Source of the DNA: Siphonodentalium dalli
Lineage: Eukaryota > Mollusca > Scaphopoda > Gadilida > Siphonodentaliidae
Reading direction: 5' to 3'
NCBI GenBank assembly: GCA_032622095.1
Contig: CP136063.1
Coordinates: 30,814,987 to 30,878,986 of the forward strand
Length of the DNA stretch: 64,000 nt
Shown here: positions 1 to 11,699 of the stretch, piece after piece
Layout of the letters: each line of letters begins with the position of its first letter
How positions within the stretch are numbered: position 1 is the stretch's first letter
Program-made: the position numbers and the translations under genes
The notes under the pieces: model-generated
What the model was told of the DNA's origin: nothing
Seen by the model: only the letters and a program-made list of their open reading frames with translations
Databases searched by the model: none

Positions 1-180
1 GGTGTGCCACCCCGAGGGGGTTAAAAATGGGGTATGGACCATTTTCGAGAACGGTAAGATTTCGACCGATTTGACGGCATGGGTGGGTGGCCCGCCCCAA
101 ATACCACCTAGAAACACCCCGACCCCCCCCCCCACCCATCACACCAGGGGGTGCCAATGGGGTATGGACCATTTTCGAGA
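1..180. repeat. GC-rich 141-bp tandem repeat, left-edge fragment
   Basis: Slightly more than one unit of the 141-bp repeat that forms the array at 971-2645. It contains the same 'tatggaccattttcgagaa' core and the CCCCGA/CCCCCC tract. It is nearly identical to 2465-2645, so it is the copy belonging to the first half of a 2465-bp duplication. It ends abruptly in the core, where a MITE fragment begins. Confidence 0.85.
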
Positions 181-384
181 AATATAATTTCTGGTCTCTG
201 TTAACAGTAACCACTATTGCTTGTTAGCTGAACAAACACACCTTTTTAGACCAGAAAATATTCGAAATAAAATTAATATTAATCGATAGAAGCATTTCCG
301 GACAGGAGTCTTCTATTCAAATCTAATATTTTATACCCCGGTAACTATATAATACATGTTTACAAAGAGATAATCCACCTTTAA
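181..384 (+). mobile_element. 5'-truncated TTAA-family MITE (3' 200 bp)
   Basis: This matches the last 200 bp of the complete 520-bp MITE at 14482-15001, including the terminal motif AAAGAGATAATCCACCT followed by TTAA (381-384). The 5' part is missing. The break lies directly against the GC repeat, so the junction was made by rearrangement, not by insertion. Confidence 0.85.
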
Positions 385-514
385 CCAATAAACCCATGAT
401 TACCTCTCTATTCTTCCCTATTAAACTGGCCCGGGGAGTGTGGAACCATTAAGGCTTGGGAACCTGCACCTACTAAGTAATGTCCACAGCCCCTCCCCGC
501 TTATGGGAAGCACC
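385..514 (+). repeat. dispersed ~130-bp repeat, copy 1
   Basis: A moderately GC-rich sequence with the marker 'ctggcccggggagtgtgg'. It recurs almost unchanged at 2850-2980 and, with a few substitutions, at 41743-41872. I do not recognise it. It contains no open frame and no tRNA-like A/B boxes that I could place. In copies 1 and 2 a MITE end lies at its left border TTAA; in copy 3 that TTAA is unoccupied. Confidence 0.7.
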
Positions 515-970
515 AGACCTTTATATTGGGACAGGAAATATCAAAGGTAAATACTATATTTAATATGAAAACATTAGAAATGTGTTTGTCTCGGTCTGTA
601 CCAGTCAAATCAGTTTGTCCCATGGTTCCCAAATAAAATCTTCAAAATTATTCTGTCTCGGTCTGTCCCAGGCCTTTCTATTGGGACAGGACATATCAAA
701 GGTAAATAATATATTTAATATGAAAACTTTAGAAATGTGTTTGTCTCGGTCTGTACCAGTCAAATCGTTTGTCCCACGGTTCTCAAATAAAATCCTCTTC
801 AAAATTATTCTGTCTCGGTCTGTCCCAGACCTTTCTATTGGGACAGGAAATATCAAAGGTAAATAATATATTTAATATGAAAACATTAGGATTGTGTTTG
901 TCTCGGTCTGTACCAGTCAAATCAGTTTGTCCCATGGTTCCCAAATAAGATCCTCTTCAAAATTATTCTG
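515..970. repeat. 158-bp satellite, first short block (about 3 units)
   Basis: About three monomers of the 158-bp satellite described at 2981-9395. The last monomer breaks off at 970 inside 'aaaattattctg' and is followed without spacer by the 141-bp GC repeat. This is a direct satellite-to-satellite junction. Confidence 0.9.
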
Positions 971-2645
971 GCATTTGACGACATGGGTATGTGGCCCGCC
1001 CCAAATACCACCTAGAAACACCCCGCCCCCCCCCCCACCCATCACCCCCGGGGGGTGCCACCCCGAGGGGGTGAAAATGGTGTATGGACCATTTTCGAGA
1101 ACGGTAAGAATTTCGACCGATTAGACGGCATGGGTGGGTGACCCGCCCAAATACCACCTAGAAACACCCCGACCCATCACCCCCGGGGGTGCCACCCCGA
1201 GGGGGTGAACATGGGGTATGGACCATTTTCGAGAACGGTAAGGATTTCGACCGATTTGACGGCATGGCTGGGTGGCCCGCCCCAAATACCACCAGAAACA
1301 CCCCGACTCCCCACCCATCACCCCCGGGGGGGGGGGGGGGTGCCACCCCGAGGGGTGAAAATGGGGTATGGACGATTTTCGAGAACGGTAAGGATTTCGA
1401 CCGATTTGACGGCATGGCTGCGTGGCCCGCCCCAAATACCACCTAGAAACACCCCGACCCCCAACCATCACCCCCGGGGGTGCCACCCCGAGGGGGTGAA
1501 AATGGGGTATGGACCATTTTCGAGAACTAAGGATTTCGACCGATTTGACGGCATGACTGGGTGGCCCGCCCCAAAGACCACCTAGAATCACCCCGACCCC
1601 CCACCCATCACCCCCGGGGGGGTGCCACATCGAGGGGGTGAAAATGGGGTATGGACCATTTTCGAGAACTAAGGATTTCGACCGATTTGACGGCATGACT
1701 GGGTGGCCCGCCCCAAAGACCACCTAGAAACACCCCGATCCCCACCCATCACCCCCGGGGGGGTGCCACATCGAGGGGGTGAAAATGGGGTATGGACCAT
1801 TTTCGAGAACGGTAAAGATTTCGACCGATTTGACGGCATGGCTGGGTGGCCCGCCCCAAATACCACCTAGAAACACCCCGACCCCCAACCATCACCCCCG
1901 GGGGTGCCACCCCGAGGGGGTGGAAATGGGGTATGGACCATTTTCGAGAACTAAGGATTTCGACCGATTTGACGGCATGGGTGGGTGGCCCGCCCCAAAT
2001 ACCACCTAGAAACACCCCGACCCCCAACCATCACCCCCGGGGGTGCCACACCGAGGGGGTGAAAATGGGGTATGGACCATTTTCGAGAACGGTAAGGATT
2101 TCGACCGATTTGACGGCATGGCTGGGTGGCCCGCCCCAAATACCACCTAGAAACACCCCGACCCCCTACCCATCACCCCGGGGGGTGCCACATCGAGGGG
2201 GTGAAAATGGGGTATGGACCATTTTCGAGAACGGTAAGGATTTCGACCGATTTGATGGCATGGGTGGGTGGCCCGCCCCAAATACCCCATAGAAACACCC
2301 CGACCCTCCACCATCACCCCCGTGGGTGCCACCCCGAGGGGTTGAAAATGGGGTATGGACCATTTTCGAGAACGGTAAGGATTTCGACCGATTTGACGGC
2401 ATGGCTGGGTGGCCCGCCCCAAATACCACCTATAAACACCCCGACCCCCACCAATCACCCCCGGGTGTGCCACCCCGAGGGGGTTAAAAATGGGGTATGG
2501 ACCATTTTCGAGAACGGTAAGGATTTCGACCGATTTGACGGCATGGGTGGGTGGCCCGCCCCAAATACCACCTAGAAACACCCCGACCCCCCCCCCCCAC
2601 CCATCACACCAGGGGGTGCCAATGGGGTATGGACCATTTTCGAGA
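971..2645. repeat. GC-rich 141-bp tandem array (about 12 units)
   Basis: Successive copies of 'tatggaccattttcgagaa' start roughly every 139-142 bp (one spacing near 150, where a G tract expanded to about 14). Each unit has the conserved core, 'gacggcatg', 'ggtggcccgccccaaatacc', then a C-rich tract and 'gccaccccgagggggtg'. 141 is a multiple of three, so frames stay open on both strands through several units. They carry indels and no recognisable domain, so I do not call genes. Poly-C/G tract length is the most variable part. Confidence 0.9.
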
Positions 2646-2849
2646 AATATAATTTCTGGTCTCTGTTAACAGTAACCACTATTGCTTGTTAGCTGAACAA
2701 ACACACCTTTTTAGACCAGAAAATATTCGAAATAAAATTAATATTAATCGATAGAAGCATTTCCGGACAGGAGTCTTTTATTCAAATCTAATATTTTATA
2801 CCCCGGTAACTATATAATACATGTTTACAAAGAGATAATCCACCTTTAA
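2646..2849 (+). mobile_element. 5'-truncated TTAA-family MITE, duplicate of 181-384
   Basis: Same truncated MITE, same breakpoint against the GC repeat and same right-hand TTAA (2846-2849) as at 181-384, at an offset of 2465 bp. The shared breakpoint shows that the two are copies of one event followed by duplication. Confidence 0.85.
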
Positions 2850-2980
2850 CCAATAAACCCATGATTACCTCTCTATTCTTCCCTATTAAACTGGCCCGGG
2901 GAGTGTGGAACCATTAAGGCTTGGGAACCTGCACCTACTAAGTAATGTCCACAGGCCCTCCCCGCTTATGGGAAGCACCA
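2850..2980 (+). repeat. dispersed ~130-bp repeat, copy 2
   Basis: Near-identical to 385-514, as part of the 2465-bp duplication. Its right end runs directly into the first monomer of the 158-bp satellite. Confidence 0.7.
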
Positions 2981-5900
2981 GACCTTTCTATTGGGACAGG
3001 AAATATCAAAGGTAAATACTATATTTAATATGAAAACATTAGAAATGTGTTTGTCTCGGTCTGTACCAGTCAAATCAGTTTGTCCCATGGTTCCCAAATA
3101 AAATCTTCAAAATTATTCTGTCTCGGTCTGTCCCAGGCCTTTCTATTGGGACAGGAAATATCAAAGGTAAATAATATATTTAATATGAAAACTTTAGAAA
3201 TGTGTTTGTCTCGGTCTGTACCAGTCAAATCGTTTGTCCCACGGTTCTCAAATAAAATCCTCTTCAAAATTATTCTGTCTCGGTCTGTCCCAGACCTTTC
3301 TATTGGGACAGGAAATATCAAAGGTAAATAATATATTTAATATGAAAACATTAGGATTGTGTTTGTCTCGGTCTGTACCAGTCAAATCAGTTTGTCCCAT
3401 GGTTCCCAAATAAGATCCTCTTCAAAATTATTCTGTCTCGGTCTGTCCCAGACCTTTCTATTGGGACAGGAAATATCAAAGGTAAATAATATATTAAATA
3501 TTAAAACATTAGAAATGTGTTTGTCTCGGTCTGTACCAGTCTAATTAGTTTGTCCCATGGTTCCCAAATAAGATCCTCTTCAAAATTATTCTGTCTCGGT
3601 CTGTCCCATACCTTTCTATTGGGACAGGAAATATCAAAGGTAAATAATATATTTAATATGAAAACATTAGAAATGTGTTTGTCTCGGTCTGTACCAGTCA
3701 AATCAGTTTGTCCCATGGTTCCCAAATAAAATCTTCAAAATTATTCTGTCTCGGTCTGTCCCAGGCCTTTCTATTGGGACAGGAAATATCAAAGGTAAAT
3801 AATATATTTAATATGAAAACTTTAGAAATGTGTTTGTCTCGGTCTGTACCAGTAAAATCGTTTGTCCCACGGTTCTCAAATAAAATCCTCTTCAAAATTA
3901 TTCTGTCTCGGTCTGTCCCAGACCTTTCTATTGGGACAGGAAATATCAAAGGTAAATAATATATTTAATATGAAAACATTAGGATTGTGTTTGTCTCGGT
4001 CTGTACCAGTCAAATCAGTTTGTCCCATGGTACCCAAATAAGATCCTCTTCAAAATTATTCTGTCTCGGTCTGTCCCAGACCTTTCTATTGGGACAGGAA
4101 ATATCAAAGGTAAATAATATATTAAATATTAAAACATTAGAAATGTGTTTGTCTCGGTCTGTACCAGTCTAATTAGTTTGTCCCATGGTTCCCAAATAAG
4201 ATCCTCTTCAAAATTATTCTGTCTCGGTCTGTCCCAGACCTTTCTATTGGGACAGGAAATATCAAAGGTAAATAATATATTTAATATTAAAACATTATGA
4301 TTGTGTATGTCTCAGTCTGTACCAGTCAAATCAGTTTGTCCCATGGTTCCCAGATAAGACCCTCTTCAAAATTATTCTGTCTCGGTCTGTCCCAGACCTT
4401 TCTATTGGGACAGGAAATATCAAAGGTAAATAATGTATTTAATATGAAAACATTAGGAATGTGTTTGTCTCGGTCTGTACCAGTCAAATCAGTTTGTCCC
4501 ATGGTTCCCAAATAAAATCCTCTTCAAAATAATTCTGTCTCGGTCTGTCCCAGACCTTTCTATTGGGACAGGAAATATCAAAGGTAAATAATATATTTAA
4601 TATGAAAACATTATAAATGTGTTTGTCTCGGTCTGTACCAGTCAAATCAGTTTGTCCCATGGTTCCCAAATAAGATCCTCTTCAAAATAATTATGTCTTG
4701 GTCTGTCCCAGACCTTTCTATTGGGACAGGAAATATCAAAGGTAAATAATATATTTATATGAAAACATTAGAAATGTGTTTGTCTCGGTCTGTACCAGTC
4801 AAATCAGTTTGTCCCACGGTTCTCAAATAAAATCCTCTTCAAAATTATTCTGTCTCGGTCTGTCCCAGTCCTTTCTATTGGGACAGGAAATATCAAAGGT
4901 AAATAATATATTTAATATGAAAACATTAGAAATGTGTTTGTCTCGGTCTGTACCAGTCAAATCAGTTTGTCCCATGGTACCTAAATAAGATCATCTTCAA
5001 AATTATTCTGTCTCGGTCTGTCCCAGACCTTTCTATTGGGACAGGAAATATCAAAGGTAAATAATATATTTAATATGAAAACATTAGGATTGTGTTTGTC
5101 TCGGTCTGTACCAGTCAAATCAGTTTGTCCCATGGTTCCCAAATAAAATACTCTTCAAAATTATTCTGTCTCGGTCTGTCCCAGACCTTTCTATTGGGAC
5201 AGGAAATATCAAAGGTAAATAATGTATTTAATATGAAAACATTAGGAATGTGTTTGTCTCGGTCTGTACCAGTCAAATCAGTTTGTCCCATGGTTCCCAA
5301 ATAAGATCCTCTTCAAAATTATTCTGTCTCGGTCTGTCCCAGGCCTTTCTATTGGGACAGGAAATATCAAAGGTAAATAATATATTTAATATGAAAACAT
5401 TAGGATTGTGTTTGTCTCGGTCTGTACCAGTCAAATCAGTTTGTCCCATGGTTCCCAAATAAGATCCTCTTCAAAATAATTCTGTCTCGGTCTGTCCCAG
5501 ACCTTTCTATTGGGACAGGAAATATCAAAGGTAAATAATATATTTATATGAAAACATTAGAAATGTGTTTGTCTCGGTCTGTACCAGTCAAATCAGTTTG
5601 TCCCACGGTTCTCAAATAAAATCCTCTTCAAAATTATTCTGTCTCGGTCTGTCCCAGTCCTTTCTATTGGGACAGGAAATATCAAAGGTAAATAATATAT
5701 TTAATATGAAAACATTAGAAATGTGTTTGTCTCGGTCTGTACCAGTCAAATCAGTTTGTCCCATGGTACCCAAATAAGATCATCTTCAAAATTATTCTGT
5801 CTCGGTCTGTCCCAGACCTTTCTATTGGGACAGGAAATATCAAAGGTAAATAATGTATTTAATATGAAAACATTAGGATTGTGTTTGTCTCGGTCTGTAC

Positions 5901-8900
5901 CAGTCAAATCAGTTTGTCCCATGGTTCCCAAATAAGATCCTCTTCAAAATAATTCTGTCTCGGTCTGTCCCAGACCTTTCTATTGGGACAGGAAATATCA
6001 AAGGTAAATAATGTATTTAATATGAAAACATTTGGAATGTGTTTGTCTCGGTCTGTACCAGTCAAATCAGTTTGTCCCATGGTTCCCAAATAAGATCCTC
6101 TTCAAAATTATTCTGTCTCGGTCTGTCCCAGGCCTTTCTAATGGGACAGGAAATATCAAAGGTAAATAATATATTTAATATGAAAACATTAGAAATGTGT
6201 TTGTCTCGGTCTGTACCAGTCAAATCAGTTTGTTCCATGGTACCCAAATAAGATCCTCTTCAAAATAATTCTGTCTTGGTCTGTCCCAGACCTTTCTATT
6301 GGGACAGGAAATATCAAAGGTAAATAATATATTTATATGAAAACATTAGAAATGTGTTTGTCTCGGTCTGTACCAGTCAAATCAGTTTGTCCCACGGTTC
6401 TCAAATAAAATCCTCTTCAAAATTATTCTCTCTCGGTCTGTCCCAGTCCTTTCTATTGGGACAGGAAATATCAAAGGTAAATAATATATTTAATATGAAA
6501 ACATTAGAAATGTGTTTGTCTCGGTCTGTACCAGTCAAATCAGTTTGTCCCATGGTACCCAAATAAGATCATCTTCAAAATTATTCTGTCTCGGTCTGTC
6601 CCAGACCTTTCTATTGGGACAGGAAATATCAAAGGTAAATAATATATTTAATATGAAAACATTAGGATTGTGTTTGTCTCGGTCTGTACCAGTCAAATCA
6701 GTTTGTCCCATGGTTCCCAAATAAAATACTCTTCAAAATTATTCTGTCTCGGTCTGTCCCAGACCTTTCTATTGGGACAGGAAATATCAAAGGTAAATAA
6801 TGTATTTAATATGAAAACATTAGGAATGTGTTTGTCTCGGTCTGTACCAGTCAAATCAGTTTGTCCCATGGTTCCCAAATAAGATCCTCTTCAAAATTAT
6901 TCTGTCTCGGTCTGTCCCAGGCCTTTCTATTGGGACAGGAAATATCAAAGGTAAATAATATATTTAATATGAAAACATTAGGATTGTGTTTGTCTCGGTC
7001 TGTACCAGTCAAATCAGTTTGTCCCATGGTTCCCAAAAAAGATCCTCTTCAAAATAATTCTGTCTCGGTCTGTCCCAGACCTTTCTATTGGGACAGGAAA
7101 TATCAAAGGTAAATAATATATTTATATGAAAACATTAGAAATGTGTTTGTCTCGGTCTGTACCAGTCAAATCAGTTTGTCCCACGGTTCTCAAATAAAAT
7201 CCTCTTCAAAATTATTCTGTCTCGGTCTGTCCCAGTCCTTTCTATTGGGACAGGAAATATCAAAGGTAAATAATATATTTAATATGAAAACATTAGAAAT
7301 GTGTTTGTCTCGGTCTGTACCAGTCAAATCAGTTTGTCCCATGGTACCCAAATAAGATCATCTTCAAAATTATTCTGTCTCGGTCTGTCCCAGACCTTTC
7401 TATTAGGACAGGAAATATCAAAGGTAAATAATATATTTAATATGAAAACATTAGGATTGTGTTTGTCTCGGTCTGTACCAGTCAAATCAGTTTGTCCCAT
7501 GGTTCCCAAATAAAATCCTCTTCAAAATTATTCTGTCTCGGTCTGTCCCAGACCTTTCTATTGGGACAGGAAATATCAAAGGTAAATAATGTATTTAATA
7601 TGAAAACATTAGGAATGTGTTTGTCTCGGTCTGTACCAGTCAAATCAGTTTGTCCCATGGTTCCCAAATAAGATCCTCTTCAAAATTATTCTGTCTCGGT
7701 CTGTCCCAGGCCTTTCTATTGGGACAGGAAATATCAAAGGTAAATAATATATCTAATATGAAAACATTAGGATTGTGTTTGTCTCGGTCTGTACCAGTCA
7801 AATCAGTTTGTCCCATGGTTCCCAAATAAGATCCTCTTCAAAATAATTCTGTCTCGGTCTGTCCCAGACCTTTCTATTGGGACAGGAAATATCAAAGGTA
7901 AATAATATATTTATATGAAAACATTAGAAATGTATTTGTCTCGGTCTGTACCAGTCAAATCAGTTTGTCCCACGGTTCTCAAATAAAATCCTCTTCAAAA
8001 TTATTCTGTCTCGGTCTGTCCCAGTCATTTCTATTGGGACAGGAAATATCAAAGGTAAATAATATATTTAATATGAAAACATTAGAAATGTGTTTGTCTC
8101 GGTCTGTACCAGTCAAATCAGTTTGTTCCATGGTACCCAAATAAGATCCTCTTCAAAATTAGTCTGTCTCGGTCTGTCCCAGACCTTTCTATTGGGACAG
8201 GAAATATCAAAGGTAAATAATATATTTAATATGAAAACATTAGGATTGTGTTTGTCTCGGTCTGTACCAGTCAAATCAGTTTGTCCCATGGTTCCCAAAT
8301 AAGATCCTCTTCAAAATTATTCTGTCTCGGTCTGTCCCAGGCCTTTCTATTGGGACAGGAAATATCAAAGGTAAATAATATATCTAATATGAAAACATTA
8401 GGATTGTGTTTGTCTCGGTCTGTACCAGTCAAATCAGTTTGTCCCATGGTTCCCAAATAAGATCCTCTTCAAAATAATTCTGTCTCGGTCTGTCCCAGAC
8501 CTTTCTATTGGGACAGGAAATATCAAAGGTAAATAATATATTTATATGAAAACATTAGAAATGTATTTGTCTCGGTCTGTACCAGTCAAATCAGTTTGTC
8601 CCACGGTTCTCAAATAAAATCCTCTTCAAAATTATTCTGTCTCGGTCTGTCCCAGTCATTTCTATTGGGACAGGAAATATCAAAGGTAAATAATATATTT
8701 AATATGAAAACATTAGAAATGTGTTTGTCTCGGTCTGTACCAGTCAAATCAGTTTGTTCCATGGTACCCAAATAAGATCCTCTTCAAAATTAGTCTGTCT
8801 CGGTCTGTCCCAGACCTTTCTATTGGGACAGGAAATATCAAAGGTAAATAATATATTTAATATGAAAACATTAGGATTGTGTTTGTCTCGGTCTGTACCA

Positions 8901-9395
8901 GTCAAATCAGTTTGTCCCATGGTTCCCAAATGAGATCCTCTTCAAAATTATTCTGTCTCGGTCTGTCCCAGACCTTTCTATTGGGACAGGAAATATCAAA
9001 GGTAAATAATGTATTTAATATGAAAACATTAGGAATGTGTTTGTCTCGGTCTGTACCAGTCAAATCAGTTTGTCCCATGGTTCCCAAATAAGATCCTCTT
9101 CAAAATTATTCTGTCTCGGTCTGTCCCAGGCCTTTCTATTGGGACAGGAAATATCAAAGGTAAATAATATATTTAATATTATAACATTAGAAATGTGTTT
9201 GTCTCGTTCTGTACCAGTCAAATCAGTTTGTCCCATGGTTCCCAAATAAGATCCTCTTCAAAATTATTCTGTCTCGGTCTGTCCCAGGCCTTTCTATTGG
9301 GACAGGAAATATCAAAGGTAAATAATATATTTAATATGAAAACATTAGGATTGTGTTTGTCTCGGTCTGTACCAGTCAAATCAGTTTGTCCCATG
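2981..9395. repeat. 158-bp satellite array with higher-order structure (about 40 units)
   Basis: The monomer is AT-rich with two related half-motifs, 'gtctcggtctgtcccag' and 'gtctcggtctgtaccag'. Each monomer also carries an 8-bp-stem inverted repeat CTGTCCCA...TGGGACAG with an 11-nt loop. A marker variant lacking two bases ('tatttatatg' for 'tatttaatatg') recurs near 4755, 5544, 6333, 7122, 7911 and 8542. These spacings are 789, 789, 789, 789 and 631 bp, that is five- and four-monomer higher-order units. Short frames of 61-94 codons recur in every monomer on both strands and are by-products of the repeat. The array is interrupted at 9396. Confidence 0.95.
9393..9395. repeat. 3-bp target-site duplication (ATG), left
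   Basis: ATG here and at 11700-11702 bracket the foldback element. The undisturbed satellite monomer reads cccATGgttccc once, so the duplication is directly visible. Confidence 0.8.
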
Positions 9396-11699
9396 TAGTC
9401 CAGTGCATTTATGGTTTTACCCAGAACTAATTGCAACAGAATTTTTTTTTGCTGGAATTGGTACATATACCCTCCATAAACAACATACTAAAAATCGGCA
9501 AAAATCGGAAAAAGGGAAATTAGTGAATTTCGTGAAAAAAAAATGAGAAAATTTGGTCAAATCATCAATTTATAGGTTTTCATGAATGTATATAAAAAAT
9601 TCAAATTTACAAGTCCTACAAATATCACGCCTATTTTGTCGACCACATTTTCCTGAATCCAGAACTGGAAACCATTCCCAGATTCCTTAAGTATTTTTCG
9701 AGTTGTGTGCCTTCAAAAACGCGAGTTTACCTGATTTCGGAGCCTTAATTTCGCAGAATGAGCCAAATGCCGTATTATATGGTTAATTATTTAAAAACCT
9801 AGAGCAAAATTAATTACTTTTACACTGTTTTAGTAATTTCCTCACTAGATAAAACACAAAATATGATTAATATGTGCATCTATGAATAAGGAGAATAAAA
9901 TATTCCCAAACAAAATGTGTGTTCCATTGTATGGACTTAGCCAAATTTGCCTTGACACAGAACTCGTGTGATGAAATGCCATATTTGAGGTCATGTAACT
10001 CAATAAATTAACATCCATATGCTCTGCTTTTCTCATAACATTTTGAGAATACTAGATTGAACAAATTGTGAATGAATTTCCAAATACATTGGTGAAGAAA
10101 AGAAAATTATGGTCCTATGAACTCTTAGTCTAGCCTCTTTTCCGAAAATGCAATTGTGGGACGTTTTTGTCAATTTTAAAAGGATTTTAGGCATATTCAG
10201 AAAAATTAACGAAAGTTTATTGTGTAAAATTATGTGATCTGTCCTCTTAAATCATTTTGTTGTTGAGAAAATAGCATTTCAATGGCTATACCAATGAATT
10301 TCACTGGATTTCACTCATCATTGTGGAAACATACTCCAAATTTGAACGGCAGAAAAATGGGGTAGGGGAAAGCATATCAACAAAATCTTCAAAATTATGC
10401 ATCTTGAAGCAGAAAACTTTATATTAACAGTTTCTGCTTACATAGTTCTTTCATAAATAATTTCATATTTCCTTTGTTTATGTTTATTGACAGAGCTATA
10501 ATATTTTTTGTCATAATTTGGCAGTGAAATGTCAAATTGGCTATTTTGAGATTGTTTTATACAACATAACCATAAAATTCTAAATCAACGTCCGATAATG
10601 TATTAAGCAGTTTTATAATGCAACAGGAATGTACACAAACTGGAAGAAAACAACATTGTGTCTGAAATGGCTGTAATTTGGTGATAAGATTGCATTTTGT
10701 GATTTTTCCTACCCCTATACCAACGTTAAAATTTGGAGTCAGTTTCCTGAAAAATGAAAGAAATCAAGTGAAATACTATGGCATAACCAATGTAAGGCTA
10801 AATTTTTATCACTAAATTGTTGTGGGAGGAAAGTTCAAATAATTTTACACATTATAACACCCATTGTTTTTTGTTTTTATGGCCCAAAACCTTTTAGATT
10901 GGACAAAAATGCCTCAAACTGGCATCTTTGGAAACAAGCTAAAACTAAGTATTCAAAGGGCCATAAGTTGATTTTCTTAAATAATGTCCTGTTAATACCT
11001 TTACATTTTGTTCAATCCAACATACTTAAAAGGTTATAAGAAAAGCATGGCATATGGGTATTAAATTATTGAGTTACATGACCTCAAATATTGCATTTCA
11101 TCACACACGTTCAGTGTCAGAGGCAAAATTGGCCAGGTCCATACAATGGAACACACATTTTGTTTGAGAATATAATCTTCTTCTTAATTATAGATACACA
11201 TATTAATCATATTTTGTGTTTAATCTAGTGAGGAAATTACTATAACACTGAAAAATCCCTTCAGTTTGCTCTACTTTTTAAAATAATTAATCACAAATAA
11301 GGCATTTTGGCTCATTCTTCGAAATTGAGGCCCCGAAAATGGGCCGAAATCAGGTAAACTCGCGTTTTTGAAGGCACACAACTCGAAAAATACGTAATGA
11401 ATCTGGGACTGGTTTTCAGTACTGGGTTCAGGAAATTGAGGTCGACACAATACACATACCATTTGTAGGATTTGTGAATTTGATTGTTCTTATATGCATC
11501 CATGAAATTCCATAAATCGATGATTTGACCAAATTTCCCCAAATTTATTTCACGAAATTCACCAATTTCCTTTTTTCCGATTTTTGCCGATTTTTAGTAT
11601 GTTGTTTATTGAGGGTTTATGTACTTATTCCAGCAAAAAAAAATTCTGTTGCAATTAGTTCCGGGTGTGGCATTTTTTTCTCATAAATGCACTGGACTA
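9396..11699. mobile_element. 2304-bp foldback (fully palindromic) DNA transposon
   Basis: The element starts TAGTCCAGTGCATTTATG and ends with the reverse complement. Comparison of the two halves shows that the inverted repeat continues, with roughly 20-25% divergence and small indels, to a centre near 10548. Pairings include 9480-9800 with 11300-11600, 9950-10080 with 11020-11150, and 10200-10360 with 10730-10870. It is bracketed by a 3-bp ATG duplication inside a 158-bp monomer. No coding sequence of note is present. It is a non-autonomous element of the long-TIR/foldback type. Its terminal AGTCCAG is shared with the 5.5-kb transposon at 26220-31715, which could be the source of transposase; that link is an inference. 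Confidence 0.85.

Noticed and set aside
385-514. Small RNA gene (tRNA- or snRNA-like) in the dispersed ~130-bp repeat
   Set aside because: Three conserved copies and GC-rich words made it tempting, but I could not place a cloverleaf, A/B boxes or an Sm site.
1121-2581. Open frames of 85-200 codons on both strands through the GC-rich repeat, with a 47-residue periodicity
   Set aside because: 141 bp is a multiple of three, so frames stay open by chance. They exist on both strands, carry indels between units and have no domain. Treated as satellite.
2981-9395. Possible CRISPR array
   Set aside because: The repeat is contiguous at 158 bp with no variable spacers, no cas genes are present and the context is animal.
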